Positions 9,059 through 17,876 of a stretch of 64,000 nt of DNA are shown in pieces. A program made the position numbers and the translations under genes. Position 1 is the first letter of the stretch. Each line of letters opens with the position of its first letter. The notes below the pieces were generated by a model, which saw nothing but the letters and a program-made list of their open reading frames with translations, was not told the origin of the DNA and searched no databases. This stretch comes from Pseudomonas nabeulensis. GTDB lineage: Bacteria > Pseudomonadota > Gammaproteobacteria > Pseudomonadales > Pseudomonadaceae. Location of the stretch: NCBI RefSeq assembly GCF_004682045.1, contig NZ_QUZT01000030.1:1-64000 (forward strand), in the 5' to 3' direction.

Positions 9059-9994
9059 TTACATCCAGCGATGTAGCAGCGTGATCAAACGCCCTTTGGG
9101 CACTGCGTCGTTTCCTTGCTGGCTGATCTCGATGCTACCGGTCATGCCAACAGCCAAGACGACATGGGCAGGCACTTGGTCGATTTCGATTCGCACGGGG
9201 ATACGCTGTGCGAGACGAACCCAACTGAAACTCGGCTCTACATGCGGGAGGCCCTGAGCGTCGGCCTGTTGATTGGGGTCTGTGATGCCTCGACCGATGC
9301 TGGCCACGTGTCCCTGGATCAAATCGTCAAACCCCATCAGCCGGATTTGTGCCGCTGCACCAGGACGGATACCGCGCAGCTTGGTTTCCTCGAAATACCC
9401 TGTTATCCAGAAGCTGTTCGCCTTGAGTAGCGCGATGTTCTGCTGCCCGGCCACAGCATAGTCACCCTGATTCAACCGTACGTGTGTCACATATCCATCC
9501 GACGGAGCACGCAAGACAGTACGATCGAGATCCAATCGCGCCGCGTCCAGTGCGACCTGCGCGCGGCGCTGCTCCGCGCGGGCAATGGCAACGGCCCGGT
9601 TTGCCCGCTGAATGTCTTCGCCAGGCACAAGGTCATCCATGCCTCGGCGTCGTTTGGCATCCTCTATCTTCTGTTGCAGTGTCGCGGATGCGCCCGCCAA
9701 TTCCGCCTCAGCCTGTGCGATGGCAAGTTGAAAGCGTGCGGGGTCGATGCGGTATAGCACGTCCCCACGTTTAACCTGCTGATCATCGGTCACGGCAACA
9801 TCGACCACCGTTCCTGATACCTCCGGCGCGATTCGCACAACTTGAGCGCTCACGCGGCCATCGCGTGTCCAGAGTGCGACGACATAGGCACGCCAGAGCT
9901 CGCTCACTAAGATTGCTGCAGCGATGACAATGAGCAGCGTCAGCATTGCTTTCGCCGCGGGCTTTAATAAGGATGGAACATTAGCTTTAGACAT
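9059..9994 (-). CDS. HlyD/EmrA-like membrane fusion protein (AaeA-like)
   Basis: 311 residues. One N-terminal membrane anchor (AMLTLLIVIAAAILVSELW), a biotinyl-lipoyl-like half (VRIAPEVSGTVVDVAVTDDQ), a helical hairpin and the second lipoyl half (VLRAPSDGYVTHVRLNQGDY). It is the periplasmic adaptor linking the FUSC transporter to the outer-membrane duct. It overlaps the DUF1656 gene by 8 bp. Confidence 0.92.
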   Translation of the reverse strand: MSKANVPSLLKPAAKAMLTLLIVIAAAILVSELWRAYVVALWTRDGRVSAQVVRIAPEVSGTVVDVAVTDDQQVKRGDVLYRIDPARFQLAIAQAEAELAGASATLQQKIEDAKRRRGMDDLVPGEDIQRANRAVAIARAEQRRAQVALDAARLDLDRTVLRAPSDGYVTHVRLNQGDYAVAGQQNIALLKANSFWITGYFEETKLRGIRPGAAAQIRLMGFDDLIQGHVASIGRGITDPNQQADAQGLPHVEPSFSWVRLAQRIPVRIEIDQVPAHVVLAVGMTGSIEISQQGNDAVPKGRLITLLHRWM

Positions 9995-10181
9995 AAAGTA
10001 TCAGCATCGAAACCAGGCAAAGAGAAAGCGCGAACTCGAACAGCGCTGGATGCCAGACCCAGCGCAGCAGGCCGCTACGAGCCAGCAGGAAGCGCAAGCC
10101 CAGGAACAGCTGCAACGCGACGCAGGCATAGACAAAAAACGGTGGCAGGTAGACGCCCGCCACGGCCACTTCACTGAGCAT
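9987..10181 (-). CDS. DUF1656 small membrane protein (AaeX-like)
   Basis: 64 residues with two hydrophobic segments (YLPPFFVYACVALQLFLGL and LFEFALSLCLVSMLILYV). Such proteins sit between FUSC and HlyD genes in aromatic-acid efflux operons. I start at the ATG at 10181 (MLSEVAVAGVY) because the longer frame overlaps the FUSC gene heavily. It overlaps FUSC by 11 bp and HlyD by 8 bp, so translation is probably coupled. Confidence 0.88.
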   Translation of the reverse strand: MLSEVAVAGVYLPPFFVYACVALQLFLGLRFLLARSGLLRWVWHPALFEFALSLCLVSMLILYV

Positions 10182-12333
10182 GATTCCGGCTCCGAGATAG
10201 GTGGGAGAAATAGGCTGCGTGGCCTTCAAGCAATGCGGCGACGTCAAGCAGCGCCGCACTCAGACGCTGGCCGTCAGCCGTCCCGGTTTGCTGGACGGCG
10301 ACCGTCCGCATCAGGGATCTGGCGCCACGGGACGCATGACGAGCGGCCTTCAATGGATCGTCCGCACGGTGAGCCATGCGCCGCAATGTAGTCGCCAATG
10401 GCAGATACAGCGGTGAGGTGCGTGGAGCCTGTCGCAGCCATTGTTGCAAGCGCAACAGCTCTCGCCCCAGATGCAGACTGGCCAGTGCATCGCCAATGGC
10501 GTGATCCATGGCGACAGGCTGGGCCTTCAGCAACGCGCCGAGCTGCGCCATGCGATGCTGCTGACGCAGTTGCCAGATGCGGCGATCTGCGCGCCCACCG
10601 CGCAAAACAGCCAGCGCATCGTCACGGATGCGCAGGCGTAGCCGATCAATATCCCGCGTCAGATTGCGCGGCAAGATGAGTCGAACACCAAGCAGCGTGA
10701 AGCATGTGCCCAGTATCCAAGCCACCGATGCATTCAAGAACACATTAAGGTCGTAATGCATGGGATTGGAAGCCGAAGCCAGCGTCGTAAATCCGACCAG
10801 ATAGGTCACGCCTGCCAGACCGTACCGTGGAAAACTGGTTGCATAGATGCCGGGCAACCAGAACAGACCCAATACCACCAGCAGCAGCGGCAGGCCCTCG
10901 ATATGTGGCAGAACCTGGAACGTGCAAAGAAATGCCATTAGCACGGCTGCCACCGTGCCCTTGATGAATTCAACGGCGCCGGCGGCTGGATTTGGGGCCG
11001 TCGCCAGCAGAGCGCAGCAGGCCGCAAGCGCAGCCAACATCATGTTGCCGTGTGGCCAGCCGGTGACGATCCAGAACGCACCGCCCAGCACCACGGTAAG
11101 CATCGCGCGCAATCCGTTCTGTATCGCAGCAGTCGTATCGCGGTAGAACGGCACGGGGGGCAACTTCGATTGCGGGCGTGGGCGATGTATCGCGCTGATG
11201 CCGTCCAGAGCCGCGAGATAATCGTCGATCTGCTCAACCAAGCGGTCACCCGTAATGAGCAGAGCAGCCTGCTCCCCCGGTTCGGGCAAGGACGTCCCGG
11301 CCAGCGTCTCGATCAGGCGCTCTCGTACCTCATGCAAACACTGCATCGCCTGCGCAATGCCTTGCGGACCACGCCCAATGGCTTGTCCAGCATCACGCCA
11401 TGCCTGCTCGACTTCTGGCCGCAAGGCCCGCAGCGCGCGCATGCCAGCACTGTCTGGTTGACGCGGCGGCATGCCGCCAACCAGTGCGGCGAACAAAGAG
11501 GCCATCGCGTGCCGTACCGCCATTGCACGCTGCGCCAGATCCTCCGATTCCGCCTTTCCCAGCGCCAGTAAGTCATCCATGCCATAGACTTCAGTAATGA
11601 GGCTACGGCGAACCGGTGAAACGCGTGGAGAATCAGCATGCGCATCACCATCACTGATGGCATTGTGCTGTGTTGCCAGCGTTTCAGCAGTGGCTGCGGC
11701 CAGGCGCCTCAATTGCGCTTCGAGACGGGTGCGTACACTGCGGGTGCTGCATAGCGCAGAAACCAAACCGAGGCACGCCACGCCAACAAGCACGGACGTA
11801 CCACGCCCCATCACGCTGTCGAAGGTCAATTGCGGGTGCTGCAGAGCGTCGTAAGCGGCCAGCCCCACGGTGTATCCGGCAAGCATGGCCCCATAGGCGC
11901 GGAAGTGACGCAACAACGTCATTCCCACCACACAAATGCCCAGCCAGAAGCCAAAGGCCAGAACGAAAAGCCATGGCATCTGTCCGAACGCACTCATTAG
12001 CACGAAGGCAGCCAACATGCCCACAAGCGTACCAAGCATGCGCCAAGTGCCTTTGCCAATCACCGCCCCCTGAACCGGGTTGATGACCAGCAGCACGCTA
12101 GATGCAGCCGCATAAGGCGCGTGCAGGTCGAGCAGGTAAGCCACGACCAGCGCCAAGCAGGCAGCAAGGACGGAGCGCAGTACGTAGGTGGCACGTGCCG
12201 TGGTGAGATCTATCTTCGACAGCCAGCGAATCAGCGCCGTGCGGAGGCGACTATTTGTTGGAGCAGGAGCACCAGGAGATGCTTGAGATGCCGACGGCAC
12301 TGTCGCGGAACGCACGTTGAGACCCTCTTGCAT
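10171..12333 (-). CDS. FUSC-family inner-membrane transporter (AaeB-like)
   Basis: 720 residues. Two halves each carry a cluster of membrane helices (residues about 45-190 and 400-530) followed by a soluble helical region, the pattern of FUSC/AaeB pumps for p-hydroxybenzoate and related aromatic acids. First gene of the four-gene efflux operon, 95 bp after the LysR gene on the same strand. In the gap, GATTCC (12366-12371) and GGAATC (12388-12393) form an inverted repeat that could be the operator. Substrate is unknown. Confidence 0.9.
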   Translation of the reverse strand: MQEGLNVRSATVPSASQASPGAPAPTNSRLRTALIRWLSKIDLTTARATYVLRSVLAACLALVVAYLLDLHAPYAAASSVLLVINPVQGAVIGKGTWRMLGTLVGMLAAFVLMSAFGQMPWLFVLAFGFWLGICVVGMTLLRHFRAYGAMLAGYTVGLAAYDALQHPQLTFDSVMGRGTSVLVGVACLGLVSALCSTRSVRTRLEAQLRRLAAATAETLATQHNAISDGDAHADSPRVSPVRRSLITEVYGMDDLLALGKAESEDLAQRAMAVRHAMASLFAALVGGMPPRQPDSAGMRALRALRPEVEQAWRDAGQAIGRGPQGIAQAMQCLHEVRERLIETLAGTSLPEPGEQAALLITGDRLVEQIDDYLAALDGISAIHRPRPQSKLPPVPFYRDTTAAIQNGLRAMLTVVLGGAFWIVTGWPHGNMMLAALAACCALLATAPNPAAGAVEFIKGTVAAVLMAFLCTFQVLPHIEGLPLLLVVLGLFWLPGIYATSFPRYGLAGVTYLVGFTTLASASNPMHYDLNVFLNASVAWILGTCFTLLGVRLILPRNLTRDIDRLRLRIRDDALAVLRGGRADRRIWQLRQQHRMAQLGALLKAQPVAMDHAIGDALASLHLGRELLRLQQWLRQAPRTSPLYLPLATTLRRMAHRADDPLKAARHASRGARSLMRTVAVQQTGTADGQRLSAALLDVAALLEGHAAYFSHLSRSRNHAQ

Positions 12334-12365
12334 TGACGATGTAGATCAATGTAAGAGCGGCACTC

Positions 12366-12393
12366 GATTCCGAAAAGTGAATTTATTGGAATC
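12366..12393. promoter_or_regulatory. Inverted repeat in the efflux operon leader
   Basis: GATTCC and GGAATC are separated by 16 bp, about 33-60 bp upstream of the FUSC start. The spacing suits a dimeric regulator such as the neighbouring LysR protein; this is inference. Confidence 0.35.
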
Positions 12394-12428
12394 CAAGACT
12401 GCGTTTGACGCACTGATTGAAACTGACA

Positions 12429-13361
12429 TTACACCTTGCTGCGCCTCTTAGCGGCGACCTCATCCTCATTGGCCAAGTCCCAGATCGTGCGCCGTAACCA
12501 TTGGTGTGAAGGATCACCCTGCAAGCGAGGGTGCCAGGCTTGGGTCAATAACACTGTTTTTAGCGGTATGGGTAGCTCGAACAGGCGGACGCGCAACCCT
12601 GCAGTGATCGCGCTGTTCGCCAGATACTTGGGCAGCGGTAGCAGCAAGTCGGAATCCTGCAAGGCGAACAAGGCAGCATAAGGATTTGAGACCACAAGCG
12701 CGACGTGCCGGTGTAATCCCTGGGCTTCCATTGCCGCGTCGATGGGGCTGGTGGATTTGCCGCGTCGGGAGACATTGATGTGCTCCCAACGGGTAAGGCG
12801 TTCGAGCGTGATGTCGTCCTCGAAGACAGGATGATTCTGGCGAGCGACCCCAACAAAAGTCGTAGTGAAAAGCGACTGCACCCGGATCTCCGGGCCTAGC
12901 TTACGCGAAGCGCTGATGAACAGGTCGATGCGCCCACTGCGCAGCGCCTCATCGTCCACATCGTCTTCCTCGGGAGAAAAACGCAACGTGGCCCGCGGCA
13001 TTTCTTTCGCCATTGCCTCCAGCAATCGGCCCAAGTGGAGACTCACGAATTCATCGGTGGCCCGCACATTGAAACGCCGTTGCAACGATTTGAGATCAAC
13101 TTCTGCACTGGGTGCCAGCGCCTGTGTCGCCTGCTCAACCGCCGCTCGCACCTGCTCACGCATCGCCAGTGCTCTAGGCGTAGGCACAAGTTTGCGCCCC
13201 GCCTGCACGAAAACGGGATCTCCCAGCGTCTCCCTGATACGGCTCAACGTACGGCTCATTGCAGGCGGGCTCAAGTTCATGCGTCGCGCCGCACCAATGA
13301 CGCTGCCTTCCTCCAGTAAAGCATCCAAGGCAAGTAACAAGTTGAGATCGGGTTGCGCCAT
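12429..13361 (-). CDS. LysR-family transcriptional regulator
   Basis: 310 residues. N-terminal winged helix-turn-helix (NLLLALDALLEEGSVIGAAR, MNLSPPAMSRTLSRIR), then a periplasmic-binding-like effector domain. ATG 13361 follows GGGAG. It lies upstream of the FUSC operon in the same direction rather than divergent, which is less usual for this family; it still probably controls the pump in response to an aromatic ligand. It is not MetR-like, so it is unlikely to drive the methionine operon next to it. Confidence 0.9.
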   Translation of the reverse strand: MAQPDLNLLLALDALLEEGSVIGAARRMNLSPPAMSRTLSRIRETLGDPVFVQAGRKLVPTPRALAMREQVRAAVEQATQALAPSAEVDLKSLQRRFNVRATDEFVSLHLGRLLEAMAKEMPRATLRFSPEEDDVDDEALRSGRIDLFISASRKLGPEIRVQSLFTTTFVGVARQNHPVFEDDITLERLTRWEHINVSRRGKSTSPIDAAMEAQGLHRHVALVVSNPYAALFALQDSDLLLPLPKYLANSAITAGLRVRLFELPIPLKTVLLTQAWHPRLQGDPSHQWLRRTIWDLANEDEVAAKRRSKV

Positions 13362-14021
13362 AGCGCGTCTCCCATTGATTGCGTAAAGTGGAATCCTAAC
13401 GCCATATTGATGGCGTGATAAGCAATCAAGGGCGGTATTTGTGCGGTACCGCCGAAGGGGGAGGCTGACATCCAGCAGATCCAAGAGCAACGTACCAGGC
13501 TCTTTGCAGCGTGACACCAGTTCTACTTGGTGCCGGCCTGGGACGATTTAATAAGCGGCATACGCAGATCTAGGCGCAGGTCGAGGCGACGTCGGCCTTG
13601 GTGGACATGCGTCGCGACCGGGTGGAGTAGCGCTACGCCACGAGTTGGGGGGCCGGACTGGCCACTGTAGTTGGCCGCTCATGGCGTAGCCGACGATGAG
13701 CGGGGCGAGCGGGGTGGCGCGTTCGAGGATGTCTTCCTGTCCTCGCCGAGTCGGTGTGCTCTCTTTATTGAATCAGTTTAGGACCGGCGTGGGCGCCATT
13801 GATTCTGTCGTGGCTGGGTAATCAGCGCATCTGCGATAGGAATCAGATTTCTCTAATTCCGAACATCAACCACCTTCACCGGTGTGTGACAGGGCATAGC
13901 GCGTGGGCCAGGGAATCGACCATCCTTTTTCATGTCACGGCGCGGGGCATCGGTCATGCGTGACAGATCAGCCCAGCACGTCACGCCTCATGAATAACTC
14001 TTTCTTGAACGAGCGCGCGCA
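13362..14021. other. Gene-free spacer
   Basis: 660 bp between the LysR gene and the flavin reductase gene. I see no convincing open frame or RNA gene. Short imperfect repeats are present (GGAAT at 13839 with ATTCC at 13856). It looks like decayed sequence at a cargo junction. Confidence 0.5.
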
Positions 14022-14525
14022 TCAGACCCGTGTGGCAAGATTGCAGTATTCCCCCTTGAAGTACAGCAAGGGCTGCGCAATGTCGGTTTGTTCTAGGTTC
14101 AACGCCTTGACCTCGCCAATCACTATCAGGTGATCGCCGGCGGCATGTTCGGCATGGATCTCGCAATCGAGCCAGTGCAGGCTGCCAGCAATAAGCGGAT
14201 TGCCCAGCGGCGAATCCTGCCATTCGACGCCGTGCCATTTGTCCGCACCGCGCTGGGCGAACTGGTTGGAGATCCCCACCTGCTCGCCAGAGAGAATATT
14301 GACCGCGAAGCGACCAGCCTCGCGAATCCTCGGGTAGCTGCCCGAGCCGGACATCACGCTGAAGGACACCAGCGGCGGGTTCACCGATACGCTGTAGAAC
14401 GACTGGCAGGTGAAGCCGACTGGGTCGTCGTCGATGCACGAAGTGATCACCGTGAGACCAGAAGCATAGTGCCCAAGCACCTCGCGAAAGCGCAGCGGCT
14501 CGATGGCAGTACTGGAAAGTGACAT
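14022..14525 (-). CDS. Flavin reductase family protein (FMN-binding split barrel)
   Basis: 167 residues with the flavin-reductase signature (FREVLGHYASGLTVIT, GFTCQSFYSVSVNPPLVSF, GRFAVNILSGEQ). Such enzymes supply reduced FMN to a partner oxygenase. It starts 21 bp after the mesD stop with a GGGA ribosome-binding site, so it is the third gene of the mesX-mesD operon. I infer that it feeds FMNH2 to MesX, which would explain the oxygen requirement reported for MesD systems. Confidence 0.88.
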   Translation of the reverse strand: MSLSSTAIEPLRFREVLGHYASGLTVITSCIDDDPVGFTCQSFYSVSVNPPLVSFSVMSGSGSYPRIREAGRFAVNILSGEQVGISNQFAQRGADKWHGVEWQDSPLGNPLIAGSLHWLDCEIHAEHAAGDHLIVIGEVKALNLEQTDIAQPLLYFKGEYCNLATRV

Positions 14526-14546
14526 GGCAAGTCCCTACGGCATGGG

Positions 14547-15581
14547 TCAGTACTGGTTGAGAAGTTCGTTGCGGACGATCTCAGCCCCTGCACTCAACGC
14601 CTTCAGCTTGCCTCGTGCCACCTGGCGCGGCAGCGGGGTCATGCCGCAGTTGGTGCACGGATAGAGCTTGTCGGCATCGACGAACTGCAGTGCCTTGCGC
14701 AGGGTATCGGCGACTTCCTCCGGTGTTTCGATAACGTGGTTCGCTACGTCGATGGCGCCGACCATGACCTTCTTGCCGCGAATCAGCTCGATGAGCTCCA
14801 TCGGGACATGGGAGTTGTGGCACTCCAGCGAGACAATATCAATGCTGGACTTCTGCAGCTTCGGGAACGTCTCTTCGTACTGGCGCCATTCCGAGCCCAG
14901 GCTCTTCTTCCAGTCGGTGTTGGCTTTGATGCCGTAGCCGTAGCAGATATGCACGGCGGTCTCGCATTTCAGGCCTTCGATGGCCCGCTCCAGGGTGGCG
15001 ATGCCCCACTCGTTCACTTCATCGAAGAACACGTTGAACGCCGGTTCGTCGAATTGAATGATATCGACGCCTGCAGCCTCCAGCTCCCGGGCTTCCTGGT
15101 TGAGGATTTTGGCGAACTCCCAGGCGAGTTTTTCACGACTCTTGTAGTGGGCGTCGTAGAGTGTGTCGATCATGGTCATCGGGCCAGGCAGCGCCCACTT
15201 GATCGGCTGCCCGGTCTGCTGGCGCAGGAATTTTGCATCCTCGACGAACACCGGTTTTTTCCGGGCAACGGCACCCACCACTGTCGGCACGCTGGCGTCA
15301 TAGCGATCACGGATACGCACGGTCTCACGCTTCTCGAAGTCGACGCCTTCGAGGTGTTCGATAAAGGTAGTGACGAAGTGCTGACGGGTTTGCTCACCAT
15401 CGCTGACGATATCGATGCCTGCCTGTTGCTGTTCCTGCAAGGCCAGGCGCAGCGCATCCTGCTTGCCCTGGATCAGCTCTTCGCCTTCGAGTTTCCAGGG
15501 CGACCAGAGCGTCTCGGGCTGGGCCAGCCATGAAGGTTTTGGCAGGCTGCCGGCAGTCGAGGTGGGGAGCAGTTTTTTCAT
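14547..15581 (-). CDS. mesD: Core methionine synthase, MesD family
   Basis: 344 residues, homologous only to the C-terminal catalytic half of MetE. Zinc ligands expected in this barrel are visible: His211-x-Cys213 (VHICYG), Glu253 (SLECHNS) and Cys312 (PCTNCGM). There is no folate-binding N-terminal domain. The pairing with a DUF1852 gene identifies it as MesD, a methionine synthase family of aerobic bacteria described as independent of 5-methyltetrahydrofolate and cobalamin but needing DUF1852 and oxygen. ATG 15581 is chosen over 15605 because it matches family starts. The true methyl donor is not known to me. Confidence 0.88.
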   Translation of the reverse strand: MKKLLPTSTAGSLPKPSWLAQPETLWSPWKLEGEELIQGKQDALRLALQEQQQAGIDIVSDGEQTRQHFVTTFIEHLEGVDFEKRETVRIRDRYDASVPTVVGAVARKKPVFVEDAKFLRQQTGQPIKWALPGPMTMIDTLYDAHYKSREKLAWEFAKILNQEARELEAAGVDIIQFDEPAFNVFFDEVNEWGIATLERAIEGLKCETAVHICYGYGIKANTDWKKSLGSEWRQYEETFPKLQKSSIDIVSLECHNSHVPMELIELIRGKKVMVGAIDVANHVIETPEEVADTLRKALQFVDADKLYPCTNCGMTPLPRQVARGKLKALSAGAEIVRNELLNQY

Positions 15582-15609
15582 GAAAGGATGACCTTGTAGT
15601 TTCAATTAT

Positions 15610-16593
15610 TCAAAAAGCGTGAGTGGCGGACCACTGCTGAAGAACAGCCTGGTAAGGCTTGATGAACTGTTCTTCGGCGAACTTACCCTGCTTTTTCGCT
15701 AGGCGGCTGCGCTCTTCCCGGTCATAGACGATCCGAGTCAATGAATAATCCTGGTGTTTAAGGCTTGGCTGGTAGGATGTACCTGCTGCGGAGTTCGCGT
15801 TGTAGATTTCCGGCCGGTAGATCTTCTGGAAGGTGTCCATGGTGGCGATGGTGCTGATCAGTTCGAGATTTGTGTAATCGCCGAGCAGTTCGCCGGAGAA
15901 GTAAAACGCCAGGGGCGCAACACTGTTTGGCGGCATGAAGTAGCGCACTTTTAGGCCCATCTTCCGGAAGTATTCGTCGGTCAGGGAGCACTCGTCCTGC
16001 TGATATTCGACACCCAACACCGGGTGCTGATTCTCGGTGCGGTGGTAGGTCTTGCTGCTCGACACGCTCAGGCAGATGACCGGCTGTTTGGCGAAATGCT
16101 CCTGGTAAGCGCTGGAGTTGACGAAGCACTTGAACAGCTTGCCGTGCAGGTCGCCGAAGTTTTCCGGGGTACTGAATCCGGACTGGTCTTTGTTATGCTC
16201 GGGCAACAGCACGCTGAAGTCGTAATCGCGCACATAGGAGGAGAAGTTGTTGCCAACGATGCCTTCGATACGCTCGCCGGTTTTCCGGTCGATGATATTG
16301 GTCTTCAGTATCTCGATCAGTGGCAGCGCACCACTACGGCTAGCTCCATCGATATTCATCTCGACGGAAATGATTTCAAGTTCGACCGTGTAGCGATCGC
16401 CTTTCGGATTGTCCCAGTGCGCTAGGGCATTGAAACGGTTGTCGATCATGCGCAGGGTATTGCGTAGGTTCTCTTGACGGTGGCTGCCACGGGCCAGGTT
16501 GGCAAAGTTAGTGGTGATGCGGGTACTGTCGGCGGGCCGATAGTTCTCGTCGAAATCAATACTCTTGATGGTGAAGCTGAATTCGTTGTACAT
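15610..16593 (-). CDS. mesX: DUF1852 protein MesX, partner of MesD
   Basis: 327 residues beginning MYNEFSFTIKSIDFDENY. It matches the DUF1852 family, reported to be essential for MesD-type methionine synthesis. It is the first gene of the operon, 28 bp before mesD. A perfect MetR-type site and a promoter lie upstream. The longer frame to 16662 is rejected because it would run into the predicted transcription start. Biochemical activity is not established; an oxygenase using the flavin reductase is a reasonable guess. Confidence 0.88.
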   Translation of the reverse strand: MYNEFSFTIKSIDFDENYRPADSTRITTNFANLARGSHRQENLRNTLRMIDNRFNALAHWDNPKGDRYTVELEIISVEMNIDGASRSGALPLIEILKTNIIDRKTGERIEGIVGNNFSSYVRDYDFSVLLPEHNKDQSGFSTPENFGDLHGKLFKCFVNSSAYQEHFAKQPVICLSVSSSKTYHRTENQHPVLGVEYQQDECSLTDEYFRKMGLKVRYFMPPNSVAPLAFYFSGELLGDYTNLELISTIATMDTFQKIYRPEIYNANSAAGTSYQPSLKHQDYSLTRIVYDREERSRLAKKQGKFAEEQFIKPYQAVLQQWSATHAF

Positions 16594-16660
16594 CGCAATC
16601 CGGCGCCCTGTAACTTGAATAATTCCTGAACTTCGTGACCGGTCGGTCTTGATAGAGTGC

Positions 16661-16703
16661 ATTTTAGAGTGGGAAGATCATGAGGAAAATTGAATTTATT
16701 TCA
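16661..16703 (-). promoter_or_regulatory. MetR box and promoter of mesX-mesD
   Basis: TGAATTTATTTCA at 16691-16703 fits the MetR consensus TGAANNTNNTTCA at every defined position. On the minus strand it abuts a weak -35 (TTTTCC, 16684-16689), a 17-bp spacer and a good -10 (TAAAAT, 16661-16666). A weak -35 with an activator site next to it is typical of MetR-dependent promoters. No metR gene is in the window, so the host protein would act. Confidence 0.65.
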
Positions 16704-16761
16704 GCGTAATATTAGGTTGGCTCATGATTGGGGTGATCGCCCCATGCCCCTATTCCACTCT

Positions 16762-16869
16762 TCATGTCTAAAAATCGCTTCGGGGAAATCCACCCTAACT
16801 AGGTCGCTGGCGGCCGTACGCTCCGCCATCGTAATTAGCGAGGATCACTGGCTGGCCAGGCTGTATCGT
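16762..16869 (+). pseudogene. Fragment of a small P-loop kinase/AAA-type ATPase
   Basis: A short frame reads KIASGKSTLTRSLAAV and then IVISEDHWLARLY, the P-loop and second motif of small ATP-binding kinases. Neither a start nor the remaining protein is present; the frame runs on into unrelated sequence. It is a relic in the 16704-16951 spacer. Confidence 0.5.
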
Positions 16870-16951
16870 CAGTCGAGCTTCTATAGTTCTTGTTGGTGCC
16901 GGTATTTGCAGGCATCAGGCTTTCCGGTACTTGCGAATGGTCTCCGCCTTA

Positions 16952-16975
16952 GATATACATTTGATTTTGTATATC
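16952..16975. promoter_or_regulatory. Operator of the AbrB-type toxin-antitoxin pair
   Basis: GATATACA (16952-16959) and TGTATATC (16968-16975) form a perfect 8-bp inverted repeat with an 8-bp T-rich spacer, 17 bp before the antitoxin start. This is the usual arrangement of a MazE/VapB autorepression operator. Confidence 0.65.
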
Positions 16976-16991
16976 CAAAGAGAGGTTATCT

Positions 16992-17225
16992 ATGCAAGTC
17001 GCAAAATGGGGCAACAGCCTGGCCGTGCGCCTGCCCGCAACCTTGGTTGAGGCGCTTGAATTGCGCGAAGGGGACGACATCGAGATCATCGTGGACGATG
17101 CACGAACCTTCGCAGTGCGTAAGAAACCGGGCGCCGATACGTTGCTCGAACGTCTACGCGCTTTCCGGGGCAAGCTGCCAGCGGACTTCAAATTCAGCTG
17201 CGATGAGGCGAACGGGCGTGGCTGA
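16992..17225 (+). CDS. vapB: AbrB/MazE-type (VapB) antitoxin
   Basis: 77 residues. The N-terminal SpoVT/AbrB swapped-hairpin domain is clear (VAKWGNSLAVRLPATLVEAL, GDDIEIIVDD). The C terminus would wrap the toxin. GAGAGG precedes the ATG. It overlaps the PIN toxin gene, as expected for a bicistronic pair. Confidence 0.9.
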   Translation: MQVAKWGNSLAVRLPATLVEALELREGDDIEIIVDDARTFAVRKKPGADTLLERLRAFRGKLPADFKFSCDEANGRG

Positions 17226-17634
17226 AAAATATCAGACGTTTCTCGACAGCAACGTGGTGCTGTACCTGCTGTCGGCGGATTCGACCAAGGCAGACTGTGC
17301 CGAGAGCCTGTTAAAGACTCATCCGGTTATCAGTGTGCAGGTACTCAATGAAGTCACGCATGTATGCGTGCACAAGCTTCGTATGAGCTGGGATGAGATC
17401 GGGCAATTCCTGGAGCTGGTGCGCAGCTTCTGCAAGGTCGTGCCGCTAACTGAAGCGGCTCATGATCAGGCTCGGTTGATTGCTGAACGTCACCGCCTAG
17501 CCTTCCGTGATGCTTGCATCGTAGCAACTGCGACGGCAGCTGGTTGCCGCTCGCTCTATAGTGAGGACATGAGCCATGGTCAGATACTGGAAGAGAGTTT
17601 GGCCATCAGAAACCCGTTCGCTGCGGCTGGGTAA
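17218..17634 (+). CDS. vapC: PIN-domain ribonuclease toxin (VapC type)
   Basis: About 138 residues with PIN acidic residues in FLDSNVVLYLLS (first Asp), LNEVTHV (Glu) and FRDACIVATA (third Asp). It cleaves RNA when not held by the antitoxin. The GTG at 17218 is preferred because GAGG lies 9 nt upstream within the antitoxin gene; ATG at 17203 is the alternative. Both starts overlap vapB. Confidence 0.87.
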   Translation: MAEKYQTFLDSNVVLYLLSADSTKADCAESLLKTHPVISVQVLNEVTHVCVHKLRMSWDEIGQFLELVRSFCKVVPLTEAAHDQARLIAERHRLAFRDACIVATATAAGCRSLYSEDMSHGQILEESLAIRNPFAAAG

Positions 17635-17841
17635 GTTCGGCAGATTGAAAGTCATACCGCTCTCTTGGTAGACAGGATCCCACCGAACGCTCTTGGTGGG
17701 AGTTCAGCAACTGGCGGAGGTGGTGGCTTAGAGACGTATACACACCCTCAGTGAGCTGCCGCATCCATTGCTTGAGTTGCCCTGCACGGATCCTTCCTAG
17801 TTGAGTAGAGGAACATCGGCTGCGACGGCCATCCATCGAGA

Positions 17842-17864
17842 GTACAATTTGTACAAAACGTACA
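17842..17864. promoter_or_regulatory. Operator of the Phd-type toxin-antitoxin pair
   Basis: GTACAATTTGTAC (17842-17854) is a perfect palindrome around a central T, and a further GTACA half-site follows at 17860. It lies 12-34 bp before the antitoxin start, the usual place for a Phd/YefM autoregulatory operator. The preceding 17635-17841 shows no gene. Confidence 0.6.
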
Positions 17865-17876
17865 TGAGGATTCCAT

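Noticed and set aside
12333..12349. TTGA-N9-TCAA as LysR operator
   Set aside because: It overlaps the FUSC start codon, so it is an unlikely activator site; GATTCC/GGAATC upstream fits better.
12429..13361. LysR gene as MetR controlling mesXD
   Set aside because: Its sequence is not MetR-like and it lies in line with the efflux operon.
14736..15533. 265-codon plus-strand frame opposite mesD
   Set aside because: Shadow of mesD; no ribosome-binding site and no recognisable domain.
16690..17634. Long plus-strand frame of 314 codons running through the vapBC region
   Set aside because: Its C-terminal part is the PIN toxin; the rest is a read-through of a kinase relic and the antitoxin gene in another frame. 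The toxin start is at 17218.
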